Positions 24,701 through 34,665 of a stretch of DNA of 64,000 nt are shown here, piece after piece. Position numbers and translations under genes: made by a program. Origin of the DNA: Eremophila alpestris peregrina (Eukaryota > Chordata > Aves > Passeriformes > Alaudidae); contig WMCF01000204.1 of NCBI GenBank assembly GCA_009792885.1, forward strand, positions 124,001 to 188,000, in the 5' to 3' direction. How positions within the stretch are numbered: the first letter of the stretch is position 1; the number at the start of each line of letters is the position of its first letter. Under the pieces are notes generated by a model. The model was not told the origin of the DNA and did not search any database. It worked only from the letters and a program-made list of their open reading frames with translations.

Positions 24701-27700
24701 TGCAAAACAAATTTAAAGCTTTTTTTTTTCAGAAGAAAAAGACTGTATTATTGTGTATATAGAAATACTGAGAGAGAATTTGAATTCTGTCTCCTGTATA
24801 GAAGCATGCATTGATTACCTGTATGTAGATCATGCTGTAAATGCTGCAGAGTACTGTAAAATCCTACACTTGAAACCACAATGAACAGGCAATGTCATCA
24901 AAAACAAATGAAACAGAAGCTGTGCAATGGATTTTGTGCCTTTTTTAAATCCATGTATGTTAATCCAGACAATCGGGGGAAAAAAAAAAGAAAAGAAAAA
25001 ACGAACAAACAAAAAAAAAAAGCTTGTATACTACCAAAACCTTATTAAAGAATCAAAGGCAGCATCTTTTCGATGGCTGGGTTTTTTATTTGCTTTCTTT
25101 CTTTGTTTTTCTACTTCCTTTGCTCTGGGAAGGTGTCCCCTGCTCATCCTTGGGTACATGGGAGCATTGTGCTGGGAGCTGAAGGAGATGTGGTAGAACA
25201 GTGAGTGTTCCATTATTGCTTACATATGTGATCACTAAATACTTGTTGTTAAGACACATCTGGAAATAGAAACAAAGTTATGTGACTGTTAGAGATGTGT
25301 TTTATATACTTTGGGAAGGCCACACTGTGATTTCAGTTCAAGGCATGTGAAGGCTCTGTGGAAAGGGTGGTGGAAATTTCCCTCATGTAGAAGAATCTCA
25401 AGACTCCAGCTCCTCAAAGGCAGAGTGTAGTTTGTGCAGGCAGGTGATGGTCTGGGAGGAAGAGCCTGGATGAGGCTGTCGTCTCAGAGGGTTGTACACT
25501 GTGTGAGTCCCCTTTTCTCCTGGGAATCCGATGGAGTGTCAGGCAGGATTCTTCTGAGTCTACCTTTAGCAAGGTACCAAGCTGGTCTTTTCCATGCATC
25601 AGAGTGTGTTTGAGTTTGCCTCTGACCAGCTGCCAGTGTGTGGGAGATGCATTCATCTGTCAGGCTCTTCATAAGGATCAGTGATGCCATGGTTTACAGC
25701 ATGGTCTGAAACAGAATAGTGAATAGAAGAAGTGCATCATTTCCTGAATTTATGTGAGATAAATATTGTGAGGGTTTTTTTTTCCTGTGCCTGGTCGATT
25801 TTTGCTTACAAGAGATGGGGGAGAAAAAAAATCCTGACTTCGAAAGTAAAAGGGAAAATTTATTAGGCAAATATATTTATTAGCCTTTCCTCCACATCAG
25901 TGCAGAGCTGTTTAGGAGAGCAGGCTTTTCTGGAGGATACTGAGCCCACTCAGATGGAGCAGGTGTCATCAGACAGACTCACACATCCACACACTCCAAG
26001 CCATAGTAAAAGCCTAATATTAGTCTGTTTTACAAAGCCATTTTTGATGTTGCCTGCAATTGTACCTTTACTTCCTCCAGTGCCACATGAGTTGCTTTAG
26101 TCAATGCTTTGATTTGTCCAGTAAGGTTATATAACATCATTTGGTCTTGGAATGCTGTCAGCTGGGGTAAAAACAGATTCCAGAGCCCACCCCGGCACAG
26201 GTCCACTTGTCACAAATATCTTGGTAAAGACAAGCTGGTGGAGAAGCCCCCTTCTGCTGACAACATGGCCAAGAGAGAGGACAAAGAAAAGAAAAAACAC
26301 ACAACACACCAACTGAGCCTTTGCGATTACAGAGCTCCCTCTTCCCCTAAAAAAGCAGCCAACAGGGAACAGGGACAAAAACAAAAAACAGGGAAGTATC
26401 ATTTCTTATTGTCCAAAACCAGAAGTCAGTGCTGCTGGGGTGTCTGCTCTACACCACATGACAGGGGCTCTCCTGGCAGCAGTAGTTCCATCAGCAGTGG
26501 TGGCTGGAACTGGGGCAGCAGCTGGAACTTGGGGAGAGAGAAGGGGGTCTGACTTCCTGGGATGTCCTGGGCAGCAGCAGTGAAAAAGTCCAAGGAAAAC
26601 ATCCTCCCCAGCTCCAGAAACAGGGATTGCTTGGAGCAAGAGCAGCCAAAATGATGTTAGGAAATTCTCTAAAGCCCAGAGAGAAAACAAAAGAGGGCTT
26701 ATGCCTTGTGCTGGTTTTGTGAACCTGTCCCAGGCAACTCTCTTGGCAGCCCAGGGAGAAACAAGAAACAGAGCACAACGTGCCTGTCCCTGTCTTTTAA
26801 AGGGACAGTGATAATCTTGGAAAGGTTGGCATAGGAAAGATATGGAATACAAGACACATTTTTTTGATTACCCAGGACACATGTATTGCCAAATCCCTTT
26901 TGATTCATACACACACACCTCTGTTGTAAGAGGCTGCTTCCTCCAAAGGTGAGAAAGTGTCAACAATCCCAGTGCCTGTTGGCATCACCATCCCTCAGCA
27001 GACCATGTTCCATCACTGCTGAGCCACTCAGTGTCCCCCAGGAGGGTGTGCTTAGCTCTGAACAAATCATGTCAGGCCTGGTGTCGCTGCTAGTCAAAAA
27101 AGACCAGACACCACATTGTGGCACTCCCCACACCCTTGGAATATGCATTCCTCATGGTGTATCAGTACACATGTCCTGGAAATGATGATAAATCATGTAA
27201 ATCATTTCCCTATTAGTCACAAATATTAATGGTGGCTCAGGGGTGTTGTAGTTCCATGTGGTTGTATTGTTCTTGTGCCACTTGAAAATATATTTTCCTT
27301 AATTCCCCCAAGTCAGATTTGTGTGTTTTTTTCACACAATCTCCCAAGTTTTGGTCAAATCCTTGGAAGATAATACTTCCCAAGAAATGGTGAGCTGGGA
27401 GACTGAGGGAGATGAACACACAGTGCTTTGGGTAATACTGTGTGTCCATCCAAAAGCCTGAATTAACTGCAGCATAAGATTTGAAGCGAGACCTGAACTT
27501 CCATCTAGTAACATAAACCCTTGAAGCATTCAACAGAACCATTAGCTTGGGGATATTATGGAATGTGAAATATCCATCAGATTTCTTCCTCTTTGGACCA
27601 GTCTTGAACCATCATGGCTGTGAAATGTGAGCCATTGTGACTCTGAATGTCCCGTGGGAGGGCAGTGTGCTGAACTATTCTTTCACAATTCCACTGAGAT

Positions 27701-30700
27701 GTCCCAGATGGACAGATCACTGTAGGTTCCTGAGCAGCGCCTGCAGGTGACACTGTACCCTTACAAACTACATCTGGGAGTGGGAAGGTCCCCTCATGAT
27801 CGCACTCTAGCCTCTATCTGTTCTGCCCATTTCATAGGGAGACCAACTCTTTTCAAGATCAGAGCTCCTCATTTTGGTATCACTGAAAGGGTGGGAGCCC
27901 AACTCCAGTTTCTGGCCCTTTTTGCCACAGATTACGAGACCTATGCCCACTGAATCCCCATTCTATGTGAATAAGGTCAGTTAGATGTATGGGACAGAGT
28001 TGATGGAACAATCTCAGTTCACCTATTAACAATTCTAATACATTCATGTGCACTTATTCCCATGATTTTCCTTTCCTCAGTAGTCCATACAGAGATCAAG
28101 CAATAATGGAAAGAAAATGTGGTCAAGGAGGGGAATTAGGAAAAGCATGTCCTTCACATCCAGGGCAGTCATGCGAGTATGAGCAGACCCTGTGCCAGTG
28201 TCACCATCTCAACAATGCTAGGAACAGCAGCAGCTGAAGTTGCAGTATTAGCAAAAAACTGTTAACAATCCATGATGAAATACCACTGTTGGTTTGTTTA
28301 CTGGCCACACCGGTGAATTTTAAGGGAAGTGATGCCTCTTTTTTCCAAATCTGTCACCACCCAGTCCTCATGAGTGCTTCTGTTGGTAGGGGGCATTCCT
28401 TTACATTCATGAACTTGCAAGAGGGCAGTGGTATTGGTGTTTTTAATAGGTTGAAAAGTTTTGCAGACCCTGAACTGTCCCACATTCTTTAGATTTTATT
28501 TCTATCTCTGGCAATCCAGTTGCCTTCTGTTGCAAAACTCCACAGAGTTCCATCTAGGAGTTCATGGTTTGACCATAAAGTAGGTAAAGTCCTAAAATGT
28601 TCGTTTGGGCAGCACTCAGCCTTAGTTAAAAATCTAAGACAAGTTTTATTAAGAGACAGAGTGTTAAAGAGGTGAAAAGTGCACACTTTGTGGGAAACAC
28701 ATGCTCAGACTCATATAATGCCACAGGCATTCCTGGACAAGTGACCAACAAGTCAATAGAGAGTCAGGAATGGAGATCTGAGGCCAAACAAGCAGGAAAA
28801 TGTGGCTGCCTTAGCTCATGGCATGGCTCCTGCTCACAGGGGAGTGAACCTGACAGAGGGCTGCCAGGATGACCAGGAGCTAGAAACATCTGACATGAGG
28901 AGAGGCTGAGAGATCTGAGTTTGTTCTGCCTTAAAAACAGGATTGGTTGTGACATCCTTTTTCTGCCTTGAACTGCCTGATGAAGGGAGATGCCATACTC
29001 TTCTCAGAGGTGCTGAATGAAAGGATGAGATGTTATGGACAAAAGTTGCATGAAAGGAAAGTTAGATAAAAGAATTAGGTCCTAAACCCTCCACCTTTTT
29101 CACCATGAAGAGCCTCAGACTCTAGGAAAGGGTCCCAAAGAGGTTGTGAGATTTCCCTCCTTGGAGTACTAAAAACTCATCTGGATGTGGCCCAGCACAG
29201 GGTCCTGCTTTGAGGGGTGGTTGGAGCAGAGATCTTCAGAGATTCCTTGTATCTTTTTTATTCTGCAATTTTAATATACAGACTAAGCCTCTCCACTTCT
29301 GATCTTCTGACATCTTCCCTCAGATACTCCCCATTAATACAGCAGAGCAGAAAAGTTCTTCTCTGGCCTTTGGGGAATAGTCCTAGAGCAGCTGAGCGTG
29401 ATGTAGTACAAAAGACTGACAAGACAGGACCCAAGTTTCTCTAGTGAGGGGTTCAAACTGGGAACACCTTGTTCAGCAGAATTTCTTGTAGCTGGATATT
29501 TGTGTTCTTTGGACTTTCTCCGTGGTGCATTTACAGTGGCAAAGCAGTGACTGTCTCAGGCTGCCTTCAGGAATGTGTTCTGGCTGTTTTAGGTATTGCA
29601 TGCAGCAGGTTAAGTAGTCCAAGTCTCCCAAACATAGATGTAAAGCAGTCACTGTTGTGCTTAGGGTGCAGTGTCCATACAGGGAAGTAGAACATACAGG
29701 GAGAAATTGAAATGACAGACAGAAAGGCAGTCCATTTACTAAATACTGCAAGGAATTTGTAGAGGTGGAAGTACATGGGGGTTAGAAAGTTATCTACAAG
29801 AGTGACTCAGTGGTAGCAGAGGGACACCAGAGCACAAGAAATAAAGAACTACTATTTTTCTTACAGCACCATCCTGCTGTCCAGCTCCATGTCATACATT
29901 ATTGCTTAGTGCAACCTCATCTCAGAAAAACTTCCAGTGTCTTGCAAGGGAAAAGCTGTTGAGGAAAGAGGGTTTGCTGGAGACAGGGCTGCTGGTGGGC
30001 AGGCTGCAGGGCACAGAAACCATCTCTCTTGCCTAGGATATGCTCTGCAGGGCTGGATTCAGCTCACCTTGACCACAAAGCAGAAGAGATGACACAAGCC
30101 AAGGGCTAGGAAGAAACACTGGTGCATATTTCACTATGCAAAGAAAAACAGCAGTTGTATATTTGCATCATCAAACACACCATATAGAAAATGGTAGAGC
30201 AGCAGATGAACTGTTGTTGAGGTTGTGGAGCTCTTTCCAGTGGGAGGCTCAGCACAAGGCAAGATGTTGGTCAGGTCCCATTCCCACTGGGGAAGTGCAT
30301 CTGTTTGTTTAGGATTCCAGGAATAGCACTGTGGATGTATTTCTTGGGAAAAACAAACCCAGCCAACATGCATCATCCAATCCTAGGGTGTTGAATGAAC
30401 TAACTTCCAAGAAATGCCTGAGGGAAGAAGCCACATGGGTAATTTCCTTTGCAAAGGGTGGTAAGTGCCTATTACCAATCCAAGTTCCACATCTGCCATG
30501 CTGATACAAAAGGCAGAGTGAGTCAGTGAAAGCCCAAACCAGGCTAATACAGGGCCATCTTCAGGGCCAGGCTTCAGCTTTAATGAAAGAAGAGAAGCAG
30601 CTTTGGATTCCCGAAGTATTGCCAAAACCAGCCTGTGTTTTCATTTATAAGGTATAAAAAAGAAATAGTAACTGGATAACGACTTACCACCATGCAGAAC

Positions 30701-33700
30701 AGCTTGATGCTGCCCACCAACCTATTTGAAATGTCTCTGTCGTACAGGAGCATAAAAATATTACATTTTTCAGGCTCAGCACATGCAGATTTTCAGCACA
30801 ATTTTTAATTGTGCCAGGGAGAGCTTTTTCTCCTCAGTAGAGACAAAAAGATCCATTCCAATGGCCGGGTGAATGTGGTAGCTGTTAGCAGCTCTGGAGC
30901 TCACATGGTTAAGTGGGTGCATGTTTAATTGTGTAGCCAAAATATCCTTTGGCACAGTTGAATGCCACTGGAAAATGCAGATGTTTGGAGCCCCGCTGTT
31001 ATTAGGACTTTTCAAGGGTAACATGTGATGCATTATTGACCAGTTGATTTTATGCAAAGGTTACAGTTGCTAGCCCTAACAGAAGTGCTGTAAATGATTT
31101 GGTTTTAAATCCATTCTGCAGAGTGGTGCTTATGTGATTTTCATTTGCAACTGATTGTTAATTAGGCCGTGCTTAACAGGCATTTCCTATTTATTTTGTC
31201 CTTGTTTGGTCAAGTGTGTGCATGTGTTTGTGAGCTACTGTTTTTCTGGAGGATCATTTGCAATCATTTCACGGCCTGCTACTGCCACAGGCTGCTGCTG
31301 GAGAAACAGTGCCTCCACCACTTTTCCTGTCTGCCCTTTACTTCTCCTGGCTGGACTCTCCAGGGTCTGATAATGACACTTTATGTGCCAGCTTCCATGA
31401 CTTGCTGATGATTTTAGTGGAAGCAGAAGCCTGTAGGAGACAGAATGAGGAGTTGCTGCAAAGATGTGGGAGCAGAATGGGAGATGGATGGTGCACCAGG
31501 AGAACACAGTAGCACTACAAGTGTTACTACCCCAAGGACAATGGTGGATGGTAATGGAAAGTGATTAGGAAACTTATCTAGCCCAGAGGTGCCCCTTGAG
31601 TTCACTGTGGCCTGGGCATAAAAGAGAGTTGCTAAGTGGTTCCAGTAAGGAAGGAGTGATTATGTAAATATATAAATGCTGAAATAAATACGTAAATGCT
31701 GAAGAAGATTGAGAAATGTGAAAAAATTCTGAGGAATTGCTTGAAAATTGTCCTGTTAACTCCAGGTTAAAGACTGCTAACAAAGGAACTTCTTTGGCGC
31801 ATTTTTTTTCCTTCATTGATAAGTATCTGTGAATCTTTATTTTCTAAGGTTTGTATGAATCAAATGATAGAGTGATGACTGCTCAGGCATGTATATTGGA
31901 AGTGTGATGGATTAGGTATTTTCCATGGATTCTTCCTGTTGCTGATGCCTTCCCTGTCAATTCTGTGTCTGAATGCTAACTCACCCTCTTCTTTTGTCCC
32001 ATTTGTCTTCCTGCAGGCATACCTGCTGAAGTCATTTGAAATGAATGGCCTGCCCAAGGCAGTCCCTTTAAGTTTGCCTTACCAAGACTTCAGAAAAGAT
32101 ATGTGCAACTACTGGGAAAAGCCTAAGTTATCCCAGCGGATAAAGAAAGTAGATTTCTCAAATATTGTCTTGACTGCCCCTTGCAAACCTCTGGAACCTT
32201 ATCTGGAAATTAATGGAAAAGAGGAGGAGGAGGAGGAAGAAGAAGAGGAAGACTATGAGGAGGAGGAAGATGAGCAGGATGATGGGGAGGAGGAGGAGGA
32301 GGGCAATGAGATTGACATGCACAGTGACTCCAGCAGCGACCTGAGTCAGAAGAGCACAGAACGCAGCCAGGAGTGCGCACCATCCACGCTCTTGGCTGAT
32401 GACCAGAAGGGGTCCAAGGGTAGAGCATCCACTGCTGATGGGGACCTGGAGCTGGAGGAAGGCTCAAAAACATTAGTGCTGTTTTCACCAGGTGATCTGA
32501 AAAAGTCTCCAGTGGCCGCAGACTTACCTCCAGAAGTTGATCTGGGCACTCTTGCTGCACTGACACCTCAGAGCGAGCGGCCACAGCCCATGGGGAGCCA
32601 GCTGGACGTATCTGAGCCAGGGACCCTGTCCTCAGTCCTTAAATCTGAACCAAAGCCTCCTGTGGCAGTGGCTACAGCTTCCTCCCCGTTTACCAAAGTC
32701 GAGCGCACATTTGTTCACATTGCTGAGAAGACCCACCTAAATGTGATGTCTTCCAGCGGGCAGCTGATGCGGCACGAGGATTTCTGCCCCCCAGGGCAGT
32801 TCGAGGAGGTCATCATCGAGGAGGAGCTGGAGGACAACCTGGTGCTGGTGGAGAATGGAAGCATTCATTCCGGGCTGGAAGGGGCAGAGACGGAGAGCTG
32901 CGCGCTGTCGGCCAATCACATTGAGACCGCCTCAGAGACTGTGGGGGAGCAGCCAGCCCTTCCCAACAGTATGCCAAAGCTTTCCGAGGACAAGCCGGAG
33001 CTCTCCAGCAAAGCAGTGCTCTCGCTGGATTTGGAAGAGCCTGACAAGGTGGCTACAAGGGAGCCTGGCCTGGAGAAGGCGGCATCAGCAACAGAACACC
33101 TGAAGCAAGCAGAGACTCTCCTTGAGACGCCACAGCAGGGCCCCAGGAGGCCGCTGGGCTCCAGGTATAGAAGTCGGATACCCATTTTGTTCTCTGAGGA
33201 GGACACTGGCTCAGACCTTTCAACTTCACTCTCAGCCAAAGAAAGGCTTTATAAGAGGGCAAAACAACCCGACCTGGCTCGCCTGGTGATGGAGAAGAGA
33301 CAGAGCCGCCTCCTCCGGCTGGCCTCAGGTGCCTCCTCCTCGGCCTCCTCCAGTGAGGAGCGGCGGCGAGCCTCCGAAACCCTGTCAGCCACCGGTTCTG
33401 AGGAGGACACCCACGACTCTGATGACTCCATCCCACACAAGGGAGAGAAGAAGGCTGCACTGCTTGGAAGAGAAGAGAGAGCCATAAGCACAAGGAGCAG
33501 AATTCCTCGTCCCATCATGCCAGTGAAAACCCCGCTGGAGGTGGCGAGGTCGGAGACCTCTGGGGCCGCTGCAATGGCAGGGTTGTGCAGCTCCCCACAG
33601 GATGCAGCTGCTGCCTGCAGGTAAGGCCAAAATGGTGAGAAATGCAAAGAGCTGGGCTTTTTTGAAGCCGCTCTTTGCTTGGCTTTGAGACCTTTCCTTT

Positions 33701-34665
33701 TACAAGCCTTTCACTTGGTCTGGCAACAGCAGATGCCCCAGTGTTGAGCTCTCAATTTTGCAGCGCAGCCATTACTCTGCAGGGAGACCTGGCCTCCTGG
33801 CCTGACTATTGTGATTAGAGCTTCAAGGGCAGCGAGGCTGCCAGCTGGGATTGCCTCAGTTGGTTTATCTTCCATCACAATTACCATCAGAGGCCAACTG
33901 GTGCAATCCAACTCATGCCCACATTCACAAATTGTATCTCCTGCCTCAGAAGAGGTTGCTGCATCCATTCTGCATGTTAAACAGAGTCCCAGATACCATG
34001 CCTGCGTGTTACTCAGAGAGTTCTGGAGGATGAAGGCAAACACTTAGCAGTTAACTTCACTGAGTTACAGGATGGTGTTCAAACTGATGCCTCATCTGAT
34101 TCACAGTGTAGGTTCTGCCTGTCTCCTGGTGCAGGAGACTCCTTGTAATTGCCTGGCAACATTCATGCCAGTCCTGCCAGGAGCCCAAGAGTCCCTTGCA
34201 AAATTCCCCTTCACCCTCCCTCTTTTCTTGCTCTACAGGCTTCAGACACAGAGACCAGCTGGAAGTGTCCCATGTGAGGGCCGAACAACGCAGGTACGAA
34301 GTCGGCTTCCTTCGTCACCGAGTTCCAGTTCTCTTCCTCCACGGAGCAGCTCGCAGAGGTCCAGTGGTGCATCCCCTCGGAGCCCTGTCCTTCCTTCCAG
34401 GAACCCCAGTACTTCCCCCAGAAGCCAGCTGCTGCCTCGGAGGGAAAGTCCTTCTCCCGGCCGGCAGCATAAACCAGGGACTGCTCCTCCGCGAGTTCCT
34501 CCTTCCCCCCGACCTCAGCCCTCAGCTCAGGCCCCGGGGCCTACAGGAGATTCCCTGCCATCTCCTGGAATGGCCAAAAAACGACAAAGAGGAAAAACCC
34601 AGACTCAAAGTCCAGCAACCAAAGGAAAGCAGGTGTCCCTGGAAAGTAAGGCAGCTGCCAGATAA
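638..34665 (+). CDS. TTBK1: Tau-tubulin kinase 1, 3' part (six joined coding exons)
   Basis: TTBK1 is a casein-kinase-1-family Ser/Thr kinase of neurons that phosphorylates tau and tubulin. The window holds join(638-792, 1512-1731, 5091-5266, 5926-6484, 32017-33620, 34239-34665), 3141 nt or 1046 codons plus TAA. The catalytic exons lie to the left of the window. All internal junctions are GT-AG with matching phases. The joined protein follows human TTBK1 as I remember it (1321 residues): LIMSVFENSMKERG at the kinase end, the [19 protein letters not shown] segment, [37 protein letters not shown], an acidic tract, FTKVERTFVHIAEKTHLN, ARLVMEKRQ, two SRIP motifs and a basic Ser/Pro-rich tail ending AAAR. 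The glutamate tract (found in TTBK1, not TTBK2) and the SLC22A7 neighbour favour TTBK1 over TTBK2. The 25.5 kb intron contains an alternative terminal exon (13796-14080). Confidence 0.95.
1512..1731 (+). CDS. TTBK1: TTBK1 coding exon, post-kinase linker
   Basis: 220 nt. The acceptor is TATAG (ends 1511). The donor is AAA|GTAAAG at 1732, leaving at phase 0. It encodes [34 protein letters not shown] and VWEETDVNRNKLRISISK, all readily aligned with human TTBK1. The open frame continues past the donor to a stop at 1821, but those residues (VKNISLSP...) do not resemble TTBK1 and are intron. Confidence 0.95.
1732..5090 (+). other. TTBK1 intron, no gene seen
   Basis: 3.36 kb of moderately AT-rich intron. 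It has a run of A residues near 4487 and no CR1, RNA gene or conserved exon that I can recognise. Short open frames at 4077-4421 and 4637-5177 on the minus strand have no recognisable protein character. It ends in a good pyrimidine tract and CCTCCAG at 5090. Confidence 0.6.
5091..5266 (+). CDS. TTBK1: TTBK1 coding exon, SPVR/[14 protein letters not shown] segment
   Basis: 176 nt, entered at phase 0 and left after two bases of an arginine codon (AG|GTTTGT at 5267). It encodes VEEEQ, SSPVR, and the highly conserved [20 protein letters not shown] motif, ending HERR. Only the first few residues (TQCM) differ clearly from the human counterpart. The donor GTTTGT is weaker than consensus, but phase and homology fix it. 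Confidence 0.94.
5267..5925 (+). other. TTBK1 intron
   Basis: 659-bp intron between two confidently assigned coding exons. Apart from splice signals (GTTTGT donor, CCTAG acceptor) and a T-rich stretch near 5640-5655, I see nothing in it. Confidence 0.7.
5926..6484 (+). CDS. TTBK1: TTBK1 coding exon, [17 protein letters not shown] segment
   Basis: 559 nt, entered with the last base of a split arginine codon and left at phase 0 (CAG|GTAAGA, strong donor). It encodes [58 protein letters not shown] and SGTTDEEPEELRP, ending RRESEPTGPQRQ. All align with human TTBK1. Because it exits at phase 0, it can join either the polyglutamate exon at 32017 or the alternative terminal exon at 13796, both of which start at phase 0. 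Confidence 0.95.
8962..10200 (-). mobile_element. CR1-type LINE fragment, antisense, old
   Basis: The left end has the antisense CR1 3' UTR signature (GTTGGAAGGGACCTCTAGAG, then ATCATCTAGTTC, then TCTGGGCAACCTGTTCCAA). It continues into the antisense body, including CTTCTCTGGACTATCTCCAG, GACCTCCAGGGACTTTTCTG, a GTTTAATAGTAGTG-like segment and CTGGCTGCACCATTAATGAC. Orientation therefore puts the 3' end at about 8962 and a 5'-truncated end near 10200. The copy has many small indels and no long reading frame, so it is inactive. The subfamily was not determined. It lies within the TTBK1 intron, antisense to the gene. Confidence 0.85.
11750..11766. repeat. (AT)n microsatellite
   Basis: A pure AT dinucleotide run directly after a TATTTATATTTATATTTTC stretch, in the large TTBK1 intron. 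It is a simple repeat with no sign of function. Confidence 0.8.
13796..14080 (+). CDS. TTBK1: Alternative terminal exon of TTBK1 encoding a conserved TTBK C-terminal tail
   Basis: 285 nt (94 codons plus TAG) behind an excellent acceptor (long pyrimidine tract, TTTTTCAG ending 13795). It starts at phase 0, matching the phase-0 donor of the 5926-6484 exon, so the joined reading frame is uninterrupted. It encodes LEEDRPSQHSLPRYSPLRRL, then SSVFSSSTLETEHYP, FIQRSRSAESSPV, and MPSVLRISRSQLQQVWARFT before HKT-stop. From memory this strongly resembles the extreme C-terminus of TTBK2 and is absent from the canonical human TTBK1 protein. Used as a terminal exon it gives a shorter isoform (464 residues from 638 onward) without the acidic tract or SRIP motifs. 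Exon status is firm from sequence; transcript use is inferred. Confidence 0.85.
   Translation: MEEDRPSQHSLPRYSPLRRLASSVFSSSTLETEHYPHVGGTFIQRSRSAESSPVRMPHRRHLPLTAGNHRLMPSVLRISRSQLQQVWARFTHKT
14081..15005 (+). other. Probable 3' UTR of the short TTBK1 isoform
   Basis: Sequence after the TAG of the alternative terminal exon. An AATAAA hexamer sits at 14985-14990, about 905 nt after the stop. No splice donor is needed to end the transcript here. Part of it (about 14260-14400) is richer in CpG than the surrounding intron. The extent is an inference from the hexamer alone. Confidence 0.45.
14985..14990 (+). terminator. Candidate poly(A) signal AATAAA, short TTBK1 isoform
   Basis: Canonical hexamer in GAGAAATAAAGTGGCC, the first AATAAA after the alternative stop codon that I found. 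The downstream sequence is only weakly GT-rich, so the assignment is tentative. Confidence 0.4.
15337..15367. repeat. Short GGATA-type tandem repeat
   Basis: Three perfect AGGAT units followed by two further GGATA copies separated by a few bases. It is a small microsatellite in intron with no coding role. Confidence 0.7.
21588..21605. repeat. 18-bp perfect inverted repeat with TGACG half-sites
   Basis: TGACGCAG-TT-CTGCGTCA: two 8-bp arms around a 2-base centre. TGACG is the half-site of CRE/ATF-type bZIP sites, though the spacing is not that of a canonical CRE. It sits in a 300-bp stretch with several TAAT/ATTA cores inside the large TTBK1 intron. A regulatory role is only a possibility. Confidence 0.5.
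28853..29250 (+). mobile_element. Diverged CR1 LINE 3' fragment, sense
   Basis: Begins GGGCTGCCAGGATGACCAGG, then ATGAGGAGAGGCTGAGAGAT and further CR1 3' landmarks, ending with a degenerate CTGGATGTGGCCCAG...GGTTGGAGCAGAGATCTTC segment. These match the sense strand of the avian CR1 3' end. Many substitutions and internal indels mark it as old. It lies within the TTBK1 intron, same strand as the gene. Confidence 0.7.
32017..33620 (+). CDS. TTBK1: TTBK1 large coding exon with acidic tract and two SRIP motifs
   Basis: 1604 nt, entered at phase 0 after CTGCAG and left two bases into an arginine codon (AG|GTAAGG, 33621). It encodes MNGLPKAVPLSLPYQDF, a glutamate/aspartate tract (32221-32310; ten consecutive E, then mixed D/E), APSTLLADDQKGSKGRAS, SKTLVLFSPGDLKKSP, SQLDVSEPGTLSSVLKSEPK, FTKVERTFVHIAEKTHLNVM, SEEDTGSDLS, LARLVMEKRQSR and RRASETLS. 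SRIP motifs at 33172-33183 and 33496-33507 sit in basic context, as in EB1-binding SxIP proteins. The acidic tract is shorter than the human one as I remember it. The exon's first seven residues (AYLLKSF) differ from the human start (VFSVAPPF), although the phase is the same. Confidence 0.95.
32221..32310 (+). repeat. TTBK1: In-frame GAG/GAA tract (polyglutamate) in TTBK1
   Basis: Purine-rich trinucleotide tract coding ten consecutive Glu, then a 20-residue stretch of mostly Glu/Asp with single Tyr, Gln, Gly and Asn interruptions. A long polyglutamate run in the C-terminal part is a hallmark of TTBK1 and absent from TTBK2. GAA and GAG codons and interruptions are mixed, which should make it more stable than a pure repeat. 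Confidence 0.9.
33621..34238 (+). other. Last TTBK1 intron
   Basis: 618 bp with a strong donor (GTAAGG) and a good pyrimidine tract before CTACAG at 34238. I see nothing else in it. Confidence 0.75.
34239..34665 (+). CDS. TTBK1: TTBK1 last coding exon, basic Ser/Pro-rich tail
   Basis: 427 nt. The first base completes an arginine codon, giving R-LQTQRPAG, which lines up with RLQLQTPPG in the human protein. Serine/proline-rich basic sequence follows (ASPRSPVLPSRNPSTSPRSQ, then RRESPSPGR, PPRVPPSPRPQP, and a KKRQRGK patch). The stop is TAA at 34663-34665 after KAAAR; human ends GRAGAR. Low-complexity composition makes the tail less conserved than the upstream exons, but RRESPSP and the C-terminal spacing are retained. 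Confidence 0.93.

Larger units (their letters stand above)
15006..32016 (+). other. Second part of the 25.5 kb TTBK1 intron
   Basis: 17 kb with no exon that I recognise. It includes a GGATA pentamer repeat (about 15337-15367), a markedly AT-rich block (about 15880-17880), a stretch near 21400-21720 that looks like conserved noncoding DNA, an A-rich tract at 24980-25021, a CA repeat near 26910, and a diverged CR1 copy (28853-29250). Open frames such as 22033-22590 (minus, 185 codons) and 26406-26852 (minus, 148 codons) lack recognisable domains and suitable splice context. The intron ends with a pyrimidine-rich tract and CTGCAG at 32016. Confidence 0.6.
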
